Shown here one piece after another: positions 1 to 12,469 of a DNA stretch of 64,000 bases; the first letter of the stretch is position 1; each line of letters begins with the position of its first letter. The stretch is from contig NC_034410.1 in assembly GCF_002078875.1 (NCBI RefSeq), positions 78,647,104 to 78,711,103 on the forward strand. The letters are read 5' to 3'. The stretch comes from Numida meleagris (taxonomy: Eukaryota > Chordata > Aves > Galliformes > Numididae). Both the position numbers and the translations under genes were made by a program. The notes beneath the pieces are model-generated. The model saw only the letters and a list, made by a program, of their open reading frames with translations, did not search any database and was not told the DNA's origin.

Positions 1-3000
1 AATCCCACCACAGATTGTGTGATGGGGGGAAAATTATTGGTTATTTTTCCATGATGTTTTTCAAATAATTCCTTCAAAAGCTTCAAAAGTAAGAATGCTG
101 GTCTTCATTTCATAGGGTTAGTTGTAAATCCCTGCTAGTGGAAGGACTTTCTCTATCCAAAGAAAGATATTAGTTAGGAAGAGAGAGCTTTCTTTCTGGC
201 CCAGAGAGGAGCCAAATGCTGAGACAGGAAATTAGAAAAGAGCTCCCTGAATTAAAGTATGTTGCAAGATACTGCTCTCCTAGCTATAAAGTCTGGGAAC
301 ATGGCAATTACATCCTCTGGCTGCACAAGCTCTTCCATCAAAACTTCCAGAACAGATGCAGATAAACCAGAGTGCTTTTCCATGCGGAACATGACAAAAA
401 CCAGTTTATCAGGAAAAAAAAAACAAAAACAACATACATTATCATATGTTGTATCTACCAGTAGGCTCGGGTGCCTCTAATGTTTTGACAAGCCTGGTCA
501 CACAGAAAATGAACCTTTCTTGTTTTACTCCTGGACTATTGAAGCACAGAAACTAAGTCTGTCAGAACCAGAGAAGAATTGGCCTGTTTCTTGAAGTGAG
601 CTAAGGCTTCCTCTGGAAAAGTTTATATCTTTTGGAGCAGACTGCTTCATTTCTTTTCCTTTTTTTTTTTTTCTTTTTTAGCCTTTTGTGAATGATTGAA
701 CAGATCTGGCAGAAGATTTCACACACTGCCCTAAATTTCTCTCCTGAGGAAGCAAGAGCTTTGAAGGGACAAGTCTAAATATTTTCTCTCTCCTGCTTCT
801 CCCTTAAGGCCAGTTGCTATTGCACCAAGCTTAACTTGCATAAATCCCTTAAATCACCCTATATCCTTTTGGGACTGAGATTAGAGAAATCTTCAGGATA
901 CAATTACCGGCTCATTCAAGGGGAGAAAAATACAAGACATATTCCTGGAAGTTCTTTCACTGTGAAGGGCAGCAAGGTTATCTGTCAGTACTTTGAATTC
1001 ACTCAACCAATTCCTTCTGTGAGAACAACGCCTTATCCACTGCGTGGGATCTTACTGTTCCATTCCTGGTTGTCCTGTCCTAATAAGCCTCCTATCCAGA
1101 CAAACACAGTGTAATACATTGCTTTTTTCAGATTTAGAGTGTATGAATACTCTAGAGTAAATTGTATTTAACTGCTGTTGAGAATTTAATGCTGGGAACA
1201 TATTTGTTTAAAGGCATTTTATGAATTCTCTGTCAGTACATCCATGTAACTCTGAGATCCAGAAGGTTGCCCAATCTTTATTTAGAAATAACAGAAAACT
1301 GAGTTCCAAATAGATCAGTCCAAAATACTGGTCACCTGCACACCAAGGTTGTGTCAATCACTTTGAGTAGTTCAAGGATTTCCCATAGAACATTGTCAGT
1401 CTGTTGTGAGCCTGACAAATACTGGTGTTTTTAGCTGCCATAATTAGAAGAAAAAGCTTAGATATATTCAAGTTACTAAAGGCAAAGAAATATCTGGCAT
1501 TTATTGATTTTTTAAAAAATCATGCAACTTTTATTCCAGTCATGATTTTAATGGAACACATTAAGAAATTCTGAAAAAAATAAATATTAACACTGGACTC
1601 CCAGCTACGTGTTCTTTGGACCAACACAAACCACTCTTAAATTCATCCAAGGGCCTATGACCTCTGTGGGTTTTGGCTTAGATTCATAAAACTACATGCA
1701 TAATCAAAGGAGGAAGAGACAACATTTTCGTGTTATTCCTGCTTTGGTGCTCAGTCAGATACAGCCTAGGTTTAACGTATCTAAGTTTCCTATGTACCAC
1801 CTATCAAGTACCGCCACTGCAGCAAAACCTGATGGTTTCCGATCTGGGTCTCAAGCACCCTGCAACCAGTTACAAAACCATGTGCTCTAAAGCCCTGCGG
1901 ATTTGAAGAACGGATATTAGATGCCCAAACCCTAGACTTCCCATACATCAGCTCTTGTCCTACAGCTGTGAACTGCAGTTGTGCACAAACTAATGATGAA
2001 TTCTTTGGGCACTTCAGCTGCTAACGGGGAGTGACATACCAGAGGTCTAGACTGTACAGTCAGGGTCATTACCCCAAGCCACCAAGTTCCCTCTTTGGAT
2101 ATTTAGATAACAGCACAAGTGACATTGTGCATTGATGGGACAACAAATTGGTATATCCTTCAGTCTCTTCTTTGGGTGCCCAAATCTGATTTATCAAATG
2201 CACTGGATTGAACTTGGCTCTGTTCCCTAAGAGCCAGTAGTGTGAGCTGAATCACTTATTGCAAACCAGGCTAATAACTGCTTTCTTGAATCTGATGGTG
2301 AATATGAAAAACAGAAGCAAATTAGTCTCAGCCCATAGGGAAGGCTTCCCACTTCTCAAAATACGTCTTTCAGGTTATGTCTTCACTGCCAAGTTGGCTT
2401 ATGTTAACCTACATTTAAGGTAATCAAGTCAGAATATCTGCACCACAGTGAAATAATACTTGAACTACAAAGTCCAAACTAGTGTCAGTAGTTCACTTAC
2501 AGCTCTAAGACCTTTTGCTGACACATCTCATCATTTTTATTGCTGCAGTAAGATTACTTACATTAGAAATTCATTTGTGCTAATACTGAAGAAAGAATTT
2601 TCTGTCCTGTAGGATACACGTGGGAGCTGTGAGAAAGCATTAGGAGGCTAATAGAGTTTGATAACTTTCATCTGCATTGACACTGCGCAGTGGTCTTTTT
2701 AAACTATGATGAGATCAAAATCTGCTGACCCAGGGGCAGGCCATCAGACTCAGTAAAACAGACAAAATATGCTCATGGGTTCAGGTGTGCATGGACTATA
2801 GCCAGGACCAACCCCTAGGCTGTACCTTTGGTTGTCTTTAAAGCAAAGGCAACACTTTCAGCTGAGGTCAGGTTGGTCATATCCTTTCTGTTCAGTTTAA
2901 CTCACAGTTTGCAAGTTATTTCTGCACACTATGTGTTATGTAACGCTGCCACCAGACATACTGCATTTTGAAAGAAAGTAATATTTGGGGGAAAAAACAG

Positions 3001-4601
3001 GAGCATTTGGCTGTTTCTGAGGAAACATTAGCTCTTTAGTGTGCATTTTCGGCCTTTTCTTCATTGGTTATTATTTTGATTGCAAAGTGTAGTCGTGAGC
3101 AACAGGGTCCACTGAAATCACTTGTCTTCACATTGGCTCTGAAACAGCGAGAAACCCCTCAAACAGGGAACAAAATTCTCTTTCTACAGTATAAATTTCA
3201 ATAGTTTGCTAAATAAGTTATGAGTTATATTCATCCACAGTTTTCAGAATCCTCTGCAGCTCAGTCTGATACCAAAAAATCCCTAAATACTTTTCCTCCC
3301 AGTATATGTTGGTACCAATATTCTTTTTTCTGTTTTACTGGAAACAGAAGAAGGTCTTTCTCATTCGACCTTGCTAGGTAGTGAGGAAAATCAAATTTCT
3401 TCTCAGGCCAAAAATGCACTAACAATTCCATAATTTTATGGTAACAACAGCAAATAATGTTGGAGTTCTTCAGTTTTGCCAAATTGTCATCTAAAGCAAC
3501 AATAGGAATATAAGTCCAGTTTGTTCTGCCAATTTCTGAAGGTGTCATAGAGGTTAAATAACAAATAGCTAATGTTTCTGCTTTGGATGATGTTATAAAG
3601 GAAATTGGATAAACACTGGAACATAAATCAGGGAAGGCACTAGAAAATGATGCCATCAGTTAGAAAAATGTGTGGTACTAATACCTGATCTGTCCTCTTG
3701 CTTGCTGAAAGTAGAAAAGAGAAAAACATTTAGTATCTTGAGTAGTCCAGGCATTGATTGATTTCATCCCATAATGTTTTCTAATGTATCTTCTAGAACA
3801 CCTTATAAATCATATGTGTTGTATTTTTTTGCCTTGTTGAGTGCTACTTGGTCAATTATAAATTGCTCAACTATCAGAACAAAGAAAGAAAATCAGGGTC
3901 TGAGTGTCTGGTATTTCTCTACCTCCTGGAGACCTTGATTCAGTTCAGTATTTAGGTCCATGTTACCCTGAAGCAGGTGAGTGATCCCATTAAAGTTGTG
4001 TGCTTAAGTAACTTGGTGAATAAAAGCCATTTTCAGTCTTCCAAAACACTATAATACTTGGTACCTGTTAGAAAATCAGTACTACAGGAAAAAAATCACA
4101 CAATGAAACAGAAAAGTAGAAGATCTTTTAATTAATGTAATTATGAGCTTGAGTTTCAAATCCATACTAGTTTTATAAGGCTTTACCCTTTGTGTGTATG
4201 CGTGTCTTTTCTACTTGACTAGAGCTATAACAACCCTCATGAGAATGCAGTGAAACTCACAATGAAAACTGTGCGTACTACAAATTGGTGAAGGCAGTTT
4301 TGTTTGTTTCACCCTGCTCTTGGCAAATCCTTTGTTTGTCTAAATTAAGATGGGAAGATTTGGAATATAGATGCAGTGTTGAGGACCACCTGAAACCTAT
4401 GACAACCAGCATCTGAACAGAACCTCTAATCCATATTGTACTGCATAATCCTGCTGAAAAGTTCTTCATACTGGCAAATACATCTAGAATTATCGCAGTA
4501 CAAATCTGATTTTCCCATTAAAAAAAGAAAAAAAAAAAAGATGACAAAAAATAGTTCACGGGGAGAGAAAAAGGGAGCACTTTTACAAAGAGAGGAAAAG
4601 T
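1..4601. other. AT-rich single-copy DNA, no gene recognised
   Basis: I see no repeat family or supported gene here. A T-rich tract lies at about 660-680 and an A-rich tract at about 4520-4540. The longest open frame is on the minus strand at 3261-3656 (131 codons). A stop codon sits two codons upstream of its ATG, and its product shows no domain, signal peptide or motif that I recognise. I treat it as a chance frame. Confidence 0.6.
4597..4601. repeat. Target-site duplication, left copy (AAAGT)
   Basis: This 5-bp direct repeat matches 5156-5160 exactly and abuts the TG end of the solo LTR, which fixes the insertion boundaries. Confidence 0.8.
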
Positions 4602-5155
4602 TGTCACGGTACTGTCTAAGGGTCTGCGTCCGTGACAAGGAGGGACAGGCCCAAAAGAAAAAAAACGAGAAAAGAGGAAGGAAAGAAAAAAAAAAAATCG
4701 CCGGCGATAAGAGCCAGCCCCCGGGCGGTCCAGCGGCTAAAGCGGCAGAGAAGCCGCGGAGCCGCAACCTGGGAAGAGGGGGACCCGTAGACGGATCTAA
4801 CNAACAGCGGCACCGATCTGAGGAGGAACAACTAATTTTACTAAATATATCAAAATGAGGCTAGTAGAATTATGATAGAGGGTTTACAGGCTGAAAATCT
4901 TACACAGTAAAATGCAGGAGGACCACGTGCTTTCTCCGCCAGGCTGGGAAGAACAGACCCCGCGTCTCCCACGTGGCTTCACACCCCCCTCTCCCGCAGA
5001 GACCCCTGGGGAGTGCACCTCCTCCCCTCCCCCTCAGAGGGCCACACCAAAAAAGGCAGTTTACAGTAACCGGGGAATTAACTCTTTAACTGCCCGTACC
5101 TTACAGGATGTAATGATGTGGAATACCGACAACAAAAAATCACAAAACCATAACA
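4602..5155 (-). mobile_element. CpG-rich solo LTR of an endogenous retrovirus
   Basis: The element opens with TGTCACGG and closes with CCATAACA, so it has TG...CA ends and imperfect terminal inverted repeats. It is flanked by the perfect 5-bp duplication AAAGT at 4597-4601 and 5156-5160. No internal retroviral sequence is present, which is the usual result of recombination between two LTRs. The part from about 4688 to 4790 is unusually rich in CpG, and a second GC-rich part spans about 4925-5040. A related copy lies at 51835-52349 in the same orientation. I place the sense strand on minus because a TATA-like ATATTTAG followed by a pyrimidine-rich stretch is shared by both copies on that strand, but this orientation is tentative. 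A 5-bp duplication fits ERVL-like elements and some ERVK-like ones. I cannot name the family. Base 4802 is an unresolved N. Confidence 0.85.
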
Positions 5156-5160
5156 AAAGT
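5156..5160. repeat. Target-site duplication, right copy (AAAGT)
   Basis: It matches 4597-4601 exactly and directly follows the terminal CA of the solo LTR. Confidence 0.8.
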
Positions 5161-8100
5161 AAACAGCAGGACCTTGGCCACTCTGTTTTATTTATTTCAG
5201 GGACCTAGGCACTACCATCTCTTTTTCCTGGCCATTAATTGATTTCAGCCCTATGTTCTCAAATCTGGAAGACTATTCACTCTTGGTTTTATTTGTAACA
5301 TCTTGTGGGGAATATCTTGCAAAGCTTTCTTTAGCTGAGAGTCACACTTTGCATTTCTTTGAGCATAAATGCATGTGGGTCTTTGAAACAGATTTGGAAA
5401 TACATAGTGATAGTGGAGACTGTTGTAACTGGCAGAAAGCATGGTTCAGTAAAACGTTGGTCATTAGGAGTTCCACTGAAGCTGTCAATCTCGCTGAACA
5501 GAGATTAAATAACTTAATTTTTTTTTGTTTATTCCTTTAATTAACTTTTAAAATGGATGTAGGAAATAAAACGGAGAGGTTGTGTAAGACAACAATAGAC
5601 TAAGCCTGTACCTGAGTCAGGAAAAAAGTTCAGGCAACCTTCTACCATTATCTCCCCTTCCACTTACCCTTGAAGAAAAACAGCACCACATCTAAGTTAG
5701 TATTTGAAGCTATTTTGAATTGTAACTAACTGATAATCTATCCCTCTGAAATACAGTAGTAGCAATTTCTTCTGAAAATGTGTCAATATTATATTACATG
5801 TATGGTTATTAGCTGATAAAATTATGTTCTGATTACCTATATAGGCATCTTTTGATGTTCGTCTTATTTTTCCATCACAAAAAAAAGTGTTATTCGTGGA
5901 ACCAGAAGTCAAAAATGGAAAACAGCCTGTTAATTCACTCAGTTCATCTCCCATCAAGGTAGAAAGCCTAATAAACACAAACCAATGTTTTTATAAGCAG
6001 TCAGCAAAAATGACACAGAAAATTGTACCAGTGCCATAACCAATGCAACTCACATTTAGCACACAGTAATCACCAGAGTTCATTCCTAACTATACTGACA
6101 AGGAACTTCAGAGATTTTTAGGATCCCTGTCTGCCCTCATTTTCTAGGTAACATGTGTGTGATTTTCCATCTCTTTCAGATACAATACTGTTTCCCTGCC
6201 AAACGTATTTCAGAGGCTTTGAAGACCAACATTATTGCTTTTGAAACAGATTTGAAAATATTCCAGTCTGGCTTTAAAATGAGCGATCTACCCTTCAGTA
6301 TGTGACCAGATTGAACTAGAACCTGCTTGTATTCTACTTCAATTTGTTCATCTTCAGAGTGCTCATCAAACTTGCAGACCAAAACCGTACTTGTTAGGTT
6401 CCTCATGGGGCTGTGCATTTCAAACCAACTTGTCAAACCATGGTTGCACAGTTACTGGTACCCGCACCCATATCATGCGACCCCCATTTCCCAAGTGTTA
6501 GCTGCCTCTCCTGATGTAATGCTTCATCAGCCTTGACAGTTTTAGTCATCATGATGAAAATCAGAATAATACCACTAGTTTACAAAAAGTAAAAAAAGCT
6601 CCTTACAGTGGGGAGGAGAAAGGAAAAGAAGAAAATGAGACCATTCAGCATAGCTCAAGTGTGAAATGCAACTTTTTTAAAGCACATTTGTCCAAAGTGA
6701 ACTTCCCTGTGAAGTAACACTGCCTTCCTGCTAAGTTATTGTTGGGAGGATTTACATGTAATGGGAACAATGAATAATCCCCCGCATTCTTCACTCATCC
6801 TGTCAATGAGCTCATGTACTATGCAGGACTGAAAGCTTATCACAAAATGCTAGAGGATCAGGGCACTGCGGGGATAAAGTGACTGTCAAGTACTGCTGAA
6901 ATTAGAAAATACAGAGGCACAATAAGTTGCCAGAACTGCTCAGATTATAAAGATTGAAGGCTGGTACCACGCCTAGTGCTGTGTCCTAGGTCCTCACAGC
7001 AAGAATCACTGCCTCAGTGTGCTTTGTTCCAGAGTGAGATCCATGTCTGAAGGTGAGGCTGGAGAGGGAGGGGGTAATTCCTTTTCAGGTTGAACCAGCA
7101 TAAACCAAGACTTGTGGTTTATAAACCACTGGAATAACAGCGTAAAATAGATGGGGCAAAAAAGGCCATTGCTCATTCTCTGTTATGTCATGTTTTTCTC
7201 CGCAAACTTTCTTCCTGTGAAATGTCTGCTTATTTGAGAAGGTGAAGATTACTGAACACGTGGTATCAGTTTTCGCCAAGCTCAGAGCTGACACCAGGTG
7301 GATTGTGTGAACATGAATAAGGCTTCACCCTCTGAAAACTGTTGAATTAGCATTATAAGCTATAACAAAAAATGTGTTAATAACAAGTAAAAAAAAAACA
7401 GCCTTTTTAGATGCTTCATGAAACAAATTAGTACATTCTTTATATAAGGTACAGCAAAAGCACAGTGCTGATGCCTTGTTTTTCCCCCACAGTTTGTTCC
7501 ACAGACAAGAATAATCAAAAGGACAAATTCCATGGCTAAACAGGGAGTTCAGCATGCACCAGTCCAAGAGTCGTTCCATCTGCACTGGTCAGACCATGTC
7601 CTATAGGAAGCTGATTATCTTTTCAAAGCCACTTTTTTGCTTTTCTCTGGAGACTTTACGGTCAATTTTTTTTGCTGTCCATGTCTGTCTACATTAATGT
7701 TAACCCAAGACATCAGCCACACAAAACTGGATGCACAGTGGTCTGTTGGCATTCTGGTAGTGAAGAAAGTCTGCCTTCTTTAAGGTCTGCAGCTCAGATC
7801 ACTCTACATGGGCAACCCCTGACACATCTTTGCTGTACTCGATGTTTGCAGAGCAGTTGGATGCAGGCAGATATCCTTGTGGTAACAGGTGTGCTGGACA
7901 GCACATTTAACAGAAAGACAAAGGATTACAAGAGCAGCACAGAGGATGAAATTCTGCCCCTTTCTATGTTAGCTAACATTCTGCAAACACTAATATCCAA
8001 GTAGAAAAAAAATCAAAATCAAAATAAAATAAAGTGATCTTTCCATGAAAATGCTCCCATTGGGAACCCATGTGGGACCACTGATGAGGGAACTACAGAG

Positions 8101-8950
8101 CCGTGTGACAGTAACTGTCCTTAGAGGTTCCTGGCGGATACAGAAGCAGCACTCAACTGCCCCACATTGCACAGTCAGCCTCTCCCACTGAGCATCAACT
8201 GGGAGGGATTCTCTGAACACAGCAGAAATAAAGGAAGAAGTTAAGGAAATAAAAAATGAGGAGGGAGGGCAATAGAAATGCTCTGATCCCTAAAAAAAGA
8301 CTAAGTATAACAGTTAACTGTGAACACTAAGCTCTTCTTCAAAAAACAAAAAGTTTAAAAAAAAAGATCTACTTTTCCAAAAGTATCAGATCTTTCATAC
8401 AGAAATGATGTCTTATGATGAAACATGCTTTTAAAAATACAAAGGCTCTCTATAATCAGAAAAGCCTGAAAATCCCCTACATGGCAAATGAAAATTATAT
8501 AATGATACTTGTTCTTATTTATTAAGTTCCTCCATGAATTTAATCCTCTATGTGCAAATTTTTTGCACAGAAAACTTTTAAAATTCTAAATGCATGTGTC
8601 CATAATACTGTAAGCACTGGGAAATGTCTGATATGTTTCAGATAGAACACTCATAACATGTTCAGTTGGAAAAGATTACTTTCCTATGCTCATATTTTCA
8701 ATCAGAAGATCCACATTTAAAAAATGTCCACAATGATATGAATTTTTTTTTTCTGGATTGAAAGAAATATTCTTCACAGTGTGTACAGAATTTATTCAAA
8801 CAAACAAGAGTACAGCTTAAGAGTGCTGCAAGTTAGAAAATTAATTGAAAAGACTGAGGTCAAATACATATGCAATTATCAAGTGATAAACAAAGAATTC
8901 CAAATATGGGTGGCATCTCACATACAGAGAGATGAACAGATACACAGCTA

Positions 8951-8986
8951 CAGCTGATACAGAAACCTTAACCACAATTAACCACA
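8951..8986 (-). promoter_or_regulatory. Possible E-box plus paired RUNX-type sites
   Basis: An E-box CAGCTG lies at 8951-8956. Two copies of AACCACA, the reverse complement of the RUNX core TGTGGTT, follow at 8970-8976 and 8980-8986. The two copies are 10 bp apart, about one helical turn. The motifs are seen directly. Any binding or enhancer activity is inference, because such short motifs occur by chance. Confidence 0.25.
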
Positions 8987-9409
8987 GTTAATTTCTGGAT
9001 TAATATTTTTTAAACAATATTTAACTTTGTGCATTATTAAAGAACTGAAACATCTCAATAGCAAGACACAGTTCTATGTTTCACATATTAGAAAAAACAT
9101 AGCCTGAGAGAATGTAAGTGGCTGGTTGAGAAGTGAAACACAAGTGGTCAAATCAGCCGAAAGCGTGAAATAAAAAAATTGTGTGTATTGATGCAATTTT
9201 GAAATGGTGAAGTAACTGAATTAGTTATTTTGTTTTCCAGGTATTCTGAAAGACAGAATGAATCCTACAGTAGAAAACAAGAGAGATTATGTAAGGCAAG
9301 TAAATATGTAGGTTGTTTAAAATAGTAAATAAACATTGCTTAGTTGTTCACAGTCTGTGTTCTAAAAGGTTAAAAGACAGCACGTTCCCGCTCACTGCAC
9401 AGTTGTTCT

Positions 9410-9433
9410 GATCTACTGAGGATCTAGTAGATC
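9410..9433. repeat. Perfect 8-bp inverted repeat
   Basis: The arms GATCTACT (9410-9417) and AGTAGATC (9426-9433) are exact reverse complements separated by an 8-bp loop. No function is implied. Confidence 0.7.
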
Positions 9434-11037
9434 ATACGAACATCTGTCATGGACAACTCCAGGGCGAGAGTCACACCTACGCTCTCCCATGTGAATATGG
9501 CCAAGCAATCTCATACTGCTGAACACCAACCAAAATGGGTTTAACTGGAAAATTTCCATTAGCTGGTATTCCAGTCAAATAAAAGTTGTGTTATCTCTCA
9601 GCTACTACACTGAAAGTATCCTAATATGTTACTTACCTATTCAATAAGCAACTTTTCAACTGTTCTGCACACTGAAAACTCCTTCTTAAATTGACACAGT
9701 ACCCCATCAATATCAGGACTCAGAGGTAAATTGTATTTTATTAGTATCCAGATATGTATGCATGAAAGCTAGATCAAAAGAATAAAATTATCTCCATTCA
9801 AGCAATGATTTTGCACCATCTTATGCATTCCAAGAAACTTTCTTGTTTCTGTTCATAGGCAACATTTGAAATGCTACCTGACCAGACCTGGCTGTCTTGG
9901 GCGAGCCATCTTTCCAGAAGTGCATTGTACATGAATTATTTTGGCATCATTTTCATTTGATGTGTTTCTAAAAACAAAGAGAAAATGCACTGGTTTCTGT
10001 TACTGCATTTGTTACATATTTTGTTCAAGTTAGCTCTGCGAGGAATTAATACATTGGATTTTCACTAATTGCTATGCATGATTGTTTCTTTCTGCTCCTG
10101 TTAGAAAGACTGAAATATCCTAAACAGGAACACAATAAATATCAAATGACAAATCTCAGACAATGAGATACTCATCTTCGATACCAACTTTTGTAGATGA
10201 ACAATTATTTGTTCTATTATTCTTGAAACATACTGGATTTACTAAGGCAAATTCATTGCCTACTGTTTGCAGTATCTTTTGGAAGAGTAAAAAAAAAAAA
10301 GTTGAAAAGCTGTAATTTCAAATCCACAATCTTCTGTTGCTGTACGTCTTATATAAATCAATGTTGCTGACTGAGGGTATCTAAATAAGTGGAAGCACTT
10401 GTGTGCCTGTTCAGATCCAGTAAACTCAAACTTCATTTCATTTTAATCATATTTCATTCTTCAAAATTACTCCATTTTTTCACATCAGAGAGTAAGATGA
10501 ATTAATTTGCTTGACATGGCTATCCTTGTTCCTCAGAATAAGCGTTGCAATCGCTTTGTCTCTATTTATAATTGTATCCTTTAATTGACGATATAAAAAG
10601 GGCTGTTTCTGGTCTATGTTGCTCAGGCACTTTGTATTGTTCCATTTAACTCTCTTTACCCCAGAGAGAAGAGAAACAACAGAGATGAGGCAAAGATTTC
10701 GGTTTCTGCATGTTCGTAGCGCAGAACCCCAGAGAGGGAAGCTCAGAAGGATCCAACAGGTGGAAGCAACAGGAAGTTACCATCCTTCGACTGCAAGAGG
10801 GACACGCTGCTGCTGGCATGGCTCCTCCAAGCAGGACAAAGAATCAAAGCTGAGGAAATTTGTTTCTTTTGTGCATGTTGCAATTATCAAAGAGTAAGGC
10901 ATTGGAAGAGAGAGCTTCGATACAGCAAAGTCTATCCATGACTCTTTTGCCAGTAGGTCACCACCTGCTTTGACAAATTCCGTGGAAAGAAACTCTGCTC
11001 ATCACTTTATCTGCTGCAGACAATTAAAACAGACAGA

Positions 11038-11113
11038 TATAATATTTTATATTATATCTATATATGATATAGATATAATATATATATATTATTTTATTTA
11101 TATAATATTTTGC
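11038..11113. repeat. AT-rich microsatellite, partly palindromic
   Basis: The stretch consists almost only of A and T, with repeated TATA/ATAT units that can fold back on themselves. It is the longest near-pure AT run in the window. Confidence 0.85.
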
Positions 11114-11847
11114 TATAAGGAGGAGACTCATGAAGTGAGGTAATGAAAAAGCAAATGGTGTGACAGCTGCTCCTACACAGGAAATGGCTTCAACATTCCT
11201 AGCCATAATATTTGTTTAGCCCAGAAATAGCTGATGTTTTGATTTTGCCAACTTTCTGACCTACCAGAGATGGCTGAATCACAATGCTAATGAAAGTGAA
11301 TCCAGTTTGTAAAATGCTGTGAGATCTCTTGGGTTGAAAGTTGGTATAAACGTATGATTTATTAAAATAAATGTTCTGTAAAGTATAGGACAGCTTTGAT
11401 TTACAAATACTTAAGGGGCTTTAAATGTAACATTTCATATGGTCTCTTTGACAGGTTGGATATTACAAGATTTAGCAGACCCAGAGAAATAAAAAGCCAG
11501 AGGGAGAAAAATTAAAAGCCTATGATTTTTTCTCCTTTTACAAGGATAGGGTTCACCAAAACCCACATTTAAAACAAAATATCTTTTTCATTGGTCAGTC
11601 ATTTGAGGAACTAAAAGCAATTAAATGGCACATTGATTTCAAATTTGCTTCTTCCACACTTCAAGTGTATCTTCTTTGGGAGCTAACAGTGAAACACTGT
11701 TATTTTACATTTACTTCTGGCAGTGGCACAGTACTTCACAAAGCATGCTTGCACGCAGTTACTCAAGTTGGAGCCCAGCAAATTAAACCAACATTTGTAT
11801 TCCCCTTAAGTAAATGAATCTTTGAGGGGTGAGATGCAATCTAAGGG

Positions 11848-11863
11848 AAAAAAAAAAAAAAAA
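11848..11863. repeat. Poly(A) tract
   Basis: An uninterrupted run of about 16 A. No retroposed sequence is recognisable just upstream. Confidence 0.8.
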
Positions 11864-12232
11864 CGTGTTTAGGATAAGCTAGGGACAGGCTGCTTAGAAA
11901 ACTTGAATGTTGTGTGGGAAAGTCTTCAAAATAATGCTGAGTACTAGAATTCAGCTGCTCTCCCCTGTAGCATCGAAGGCGTCTATACAGACCCTGACAG
12001 GAATAACCATAAGGCCAGAAAAAGAGCTATATCTTCTGCAATCAAAGATCTTTCTAGGCCAGCAGCCTGCCACTGACAGCACCTAAGATTTGATAATTAG
12101 GGAAAAGTATAATTGTGTAGATGTTGTGCCGATACTTTAACAGTCTGCAGCTCATATTCGAGCTGAAAGTGGTATCATTATGTTTAATAGTGCTTGGTGG
12201 ATTTTTCTCATGAATTTGTTCATTCAATTTCG

Positions 12233-12379
12233 TAGAATCATAGAATTGTCAAATCATATAATTATAGCATCATAGAAAGGCTTCTCATCCCCCTGCTGTG
12301 GGCACAGTTGCCAGCCACTACATCAGGCAGCCTAGGGCCCCATCCAACCTGGCCTTGAACACCTCCAGGGATGGGTGCA
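12233..12379 (-). mobile_element. CR1 LINE, 3' end fragment
   Basis: Read on the minus strand this is the tail of a CR1 element. The plus strand begins with the complement of the CR1 terminus (TAGAATCATAGAATTG). It then continues into the family's usual 3' segment, with recognisable phrases such as CATCCAACCTGGCCTTGAAC. It is 5'-truncated to about 150 bp, typical of CR1, and somewhat diverged. Confidence 0.85.
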
Positions 12380-12453
12380 ACTTTGAACTGACATAAATAT
12401 TATTGTCCTGCAATAAACAGATTATGTAGCTAGTGCACACACTAAGCCTTAGG

Positions 12454-12469
12454 AAAAAAAAAAAAAAAA
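12454..12469. repeat. Poly(A) tract
   Basis: A run of about 16 A lying 75 bp beyond the CR1 fragment. CR1 does not use poly(A) tails, so the two are probably unrelated. Confidence 0.75.

Larger units (their letters stand above)
5161..12232. other. AT-rich single-copy DNA, no gene recognised
   Basis: Frames at 7672-8004 (110 codons) and 10616-10897 (93 codons) show no recognisable domain. The latter overlaps a locally GC-richer patch at about 10660-10830 that could be a non-coding exon, but nothing supports that beyond composition. Smaller items inside this block are listed separately. Confidence 0.55.

Noticed and set aside
3261..3656. 131-codon minus-strand open frame
   Set aside because: A stop lies just upstream of the ATG, there is no recognisable homology, and the flanks do not form a credible exon. 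It is probably chance.
4436..4858. 140-codon plus frame across the A-rich tract and the solo LTR
   Set aside because: It is Lys/Glu/Arg low complexity from A/G-rich DNA, crosses the LTR boundary and contains the N.
11038..11113. AT palindromic tract as a replication origin or matrix attachment site
   Set aside because: AT-richness alone does not support such a function; recorded as a simple repeat.
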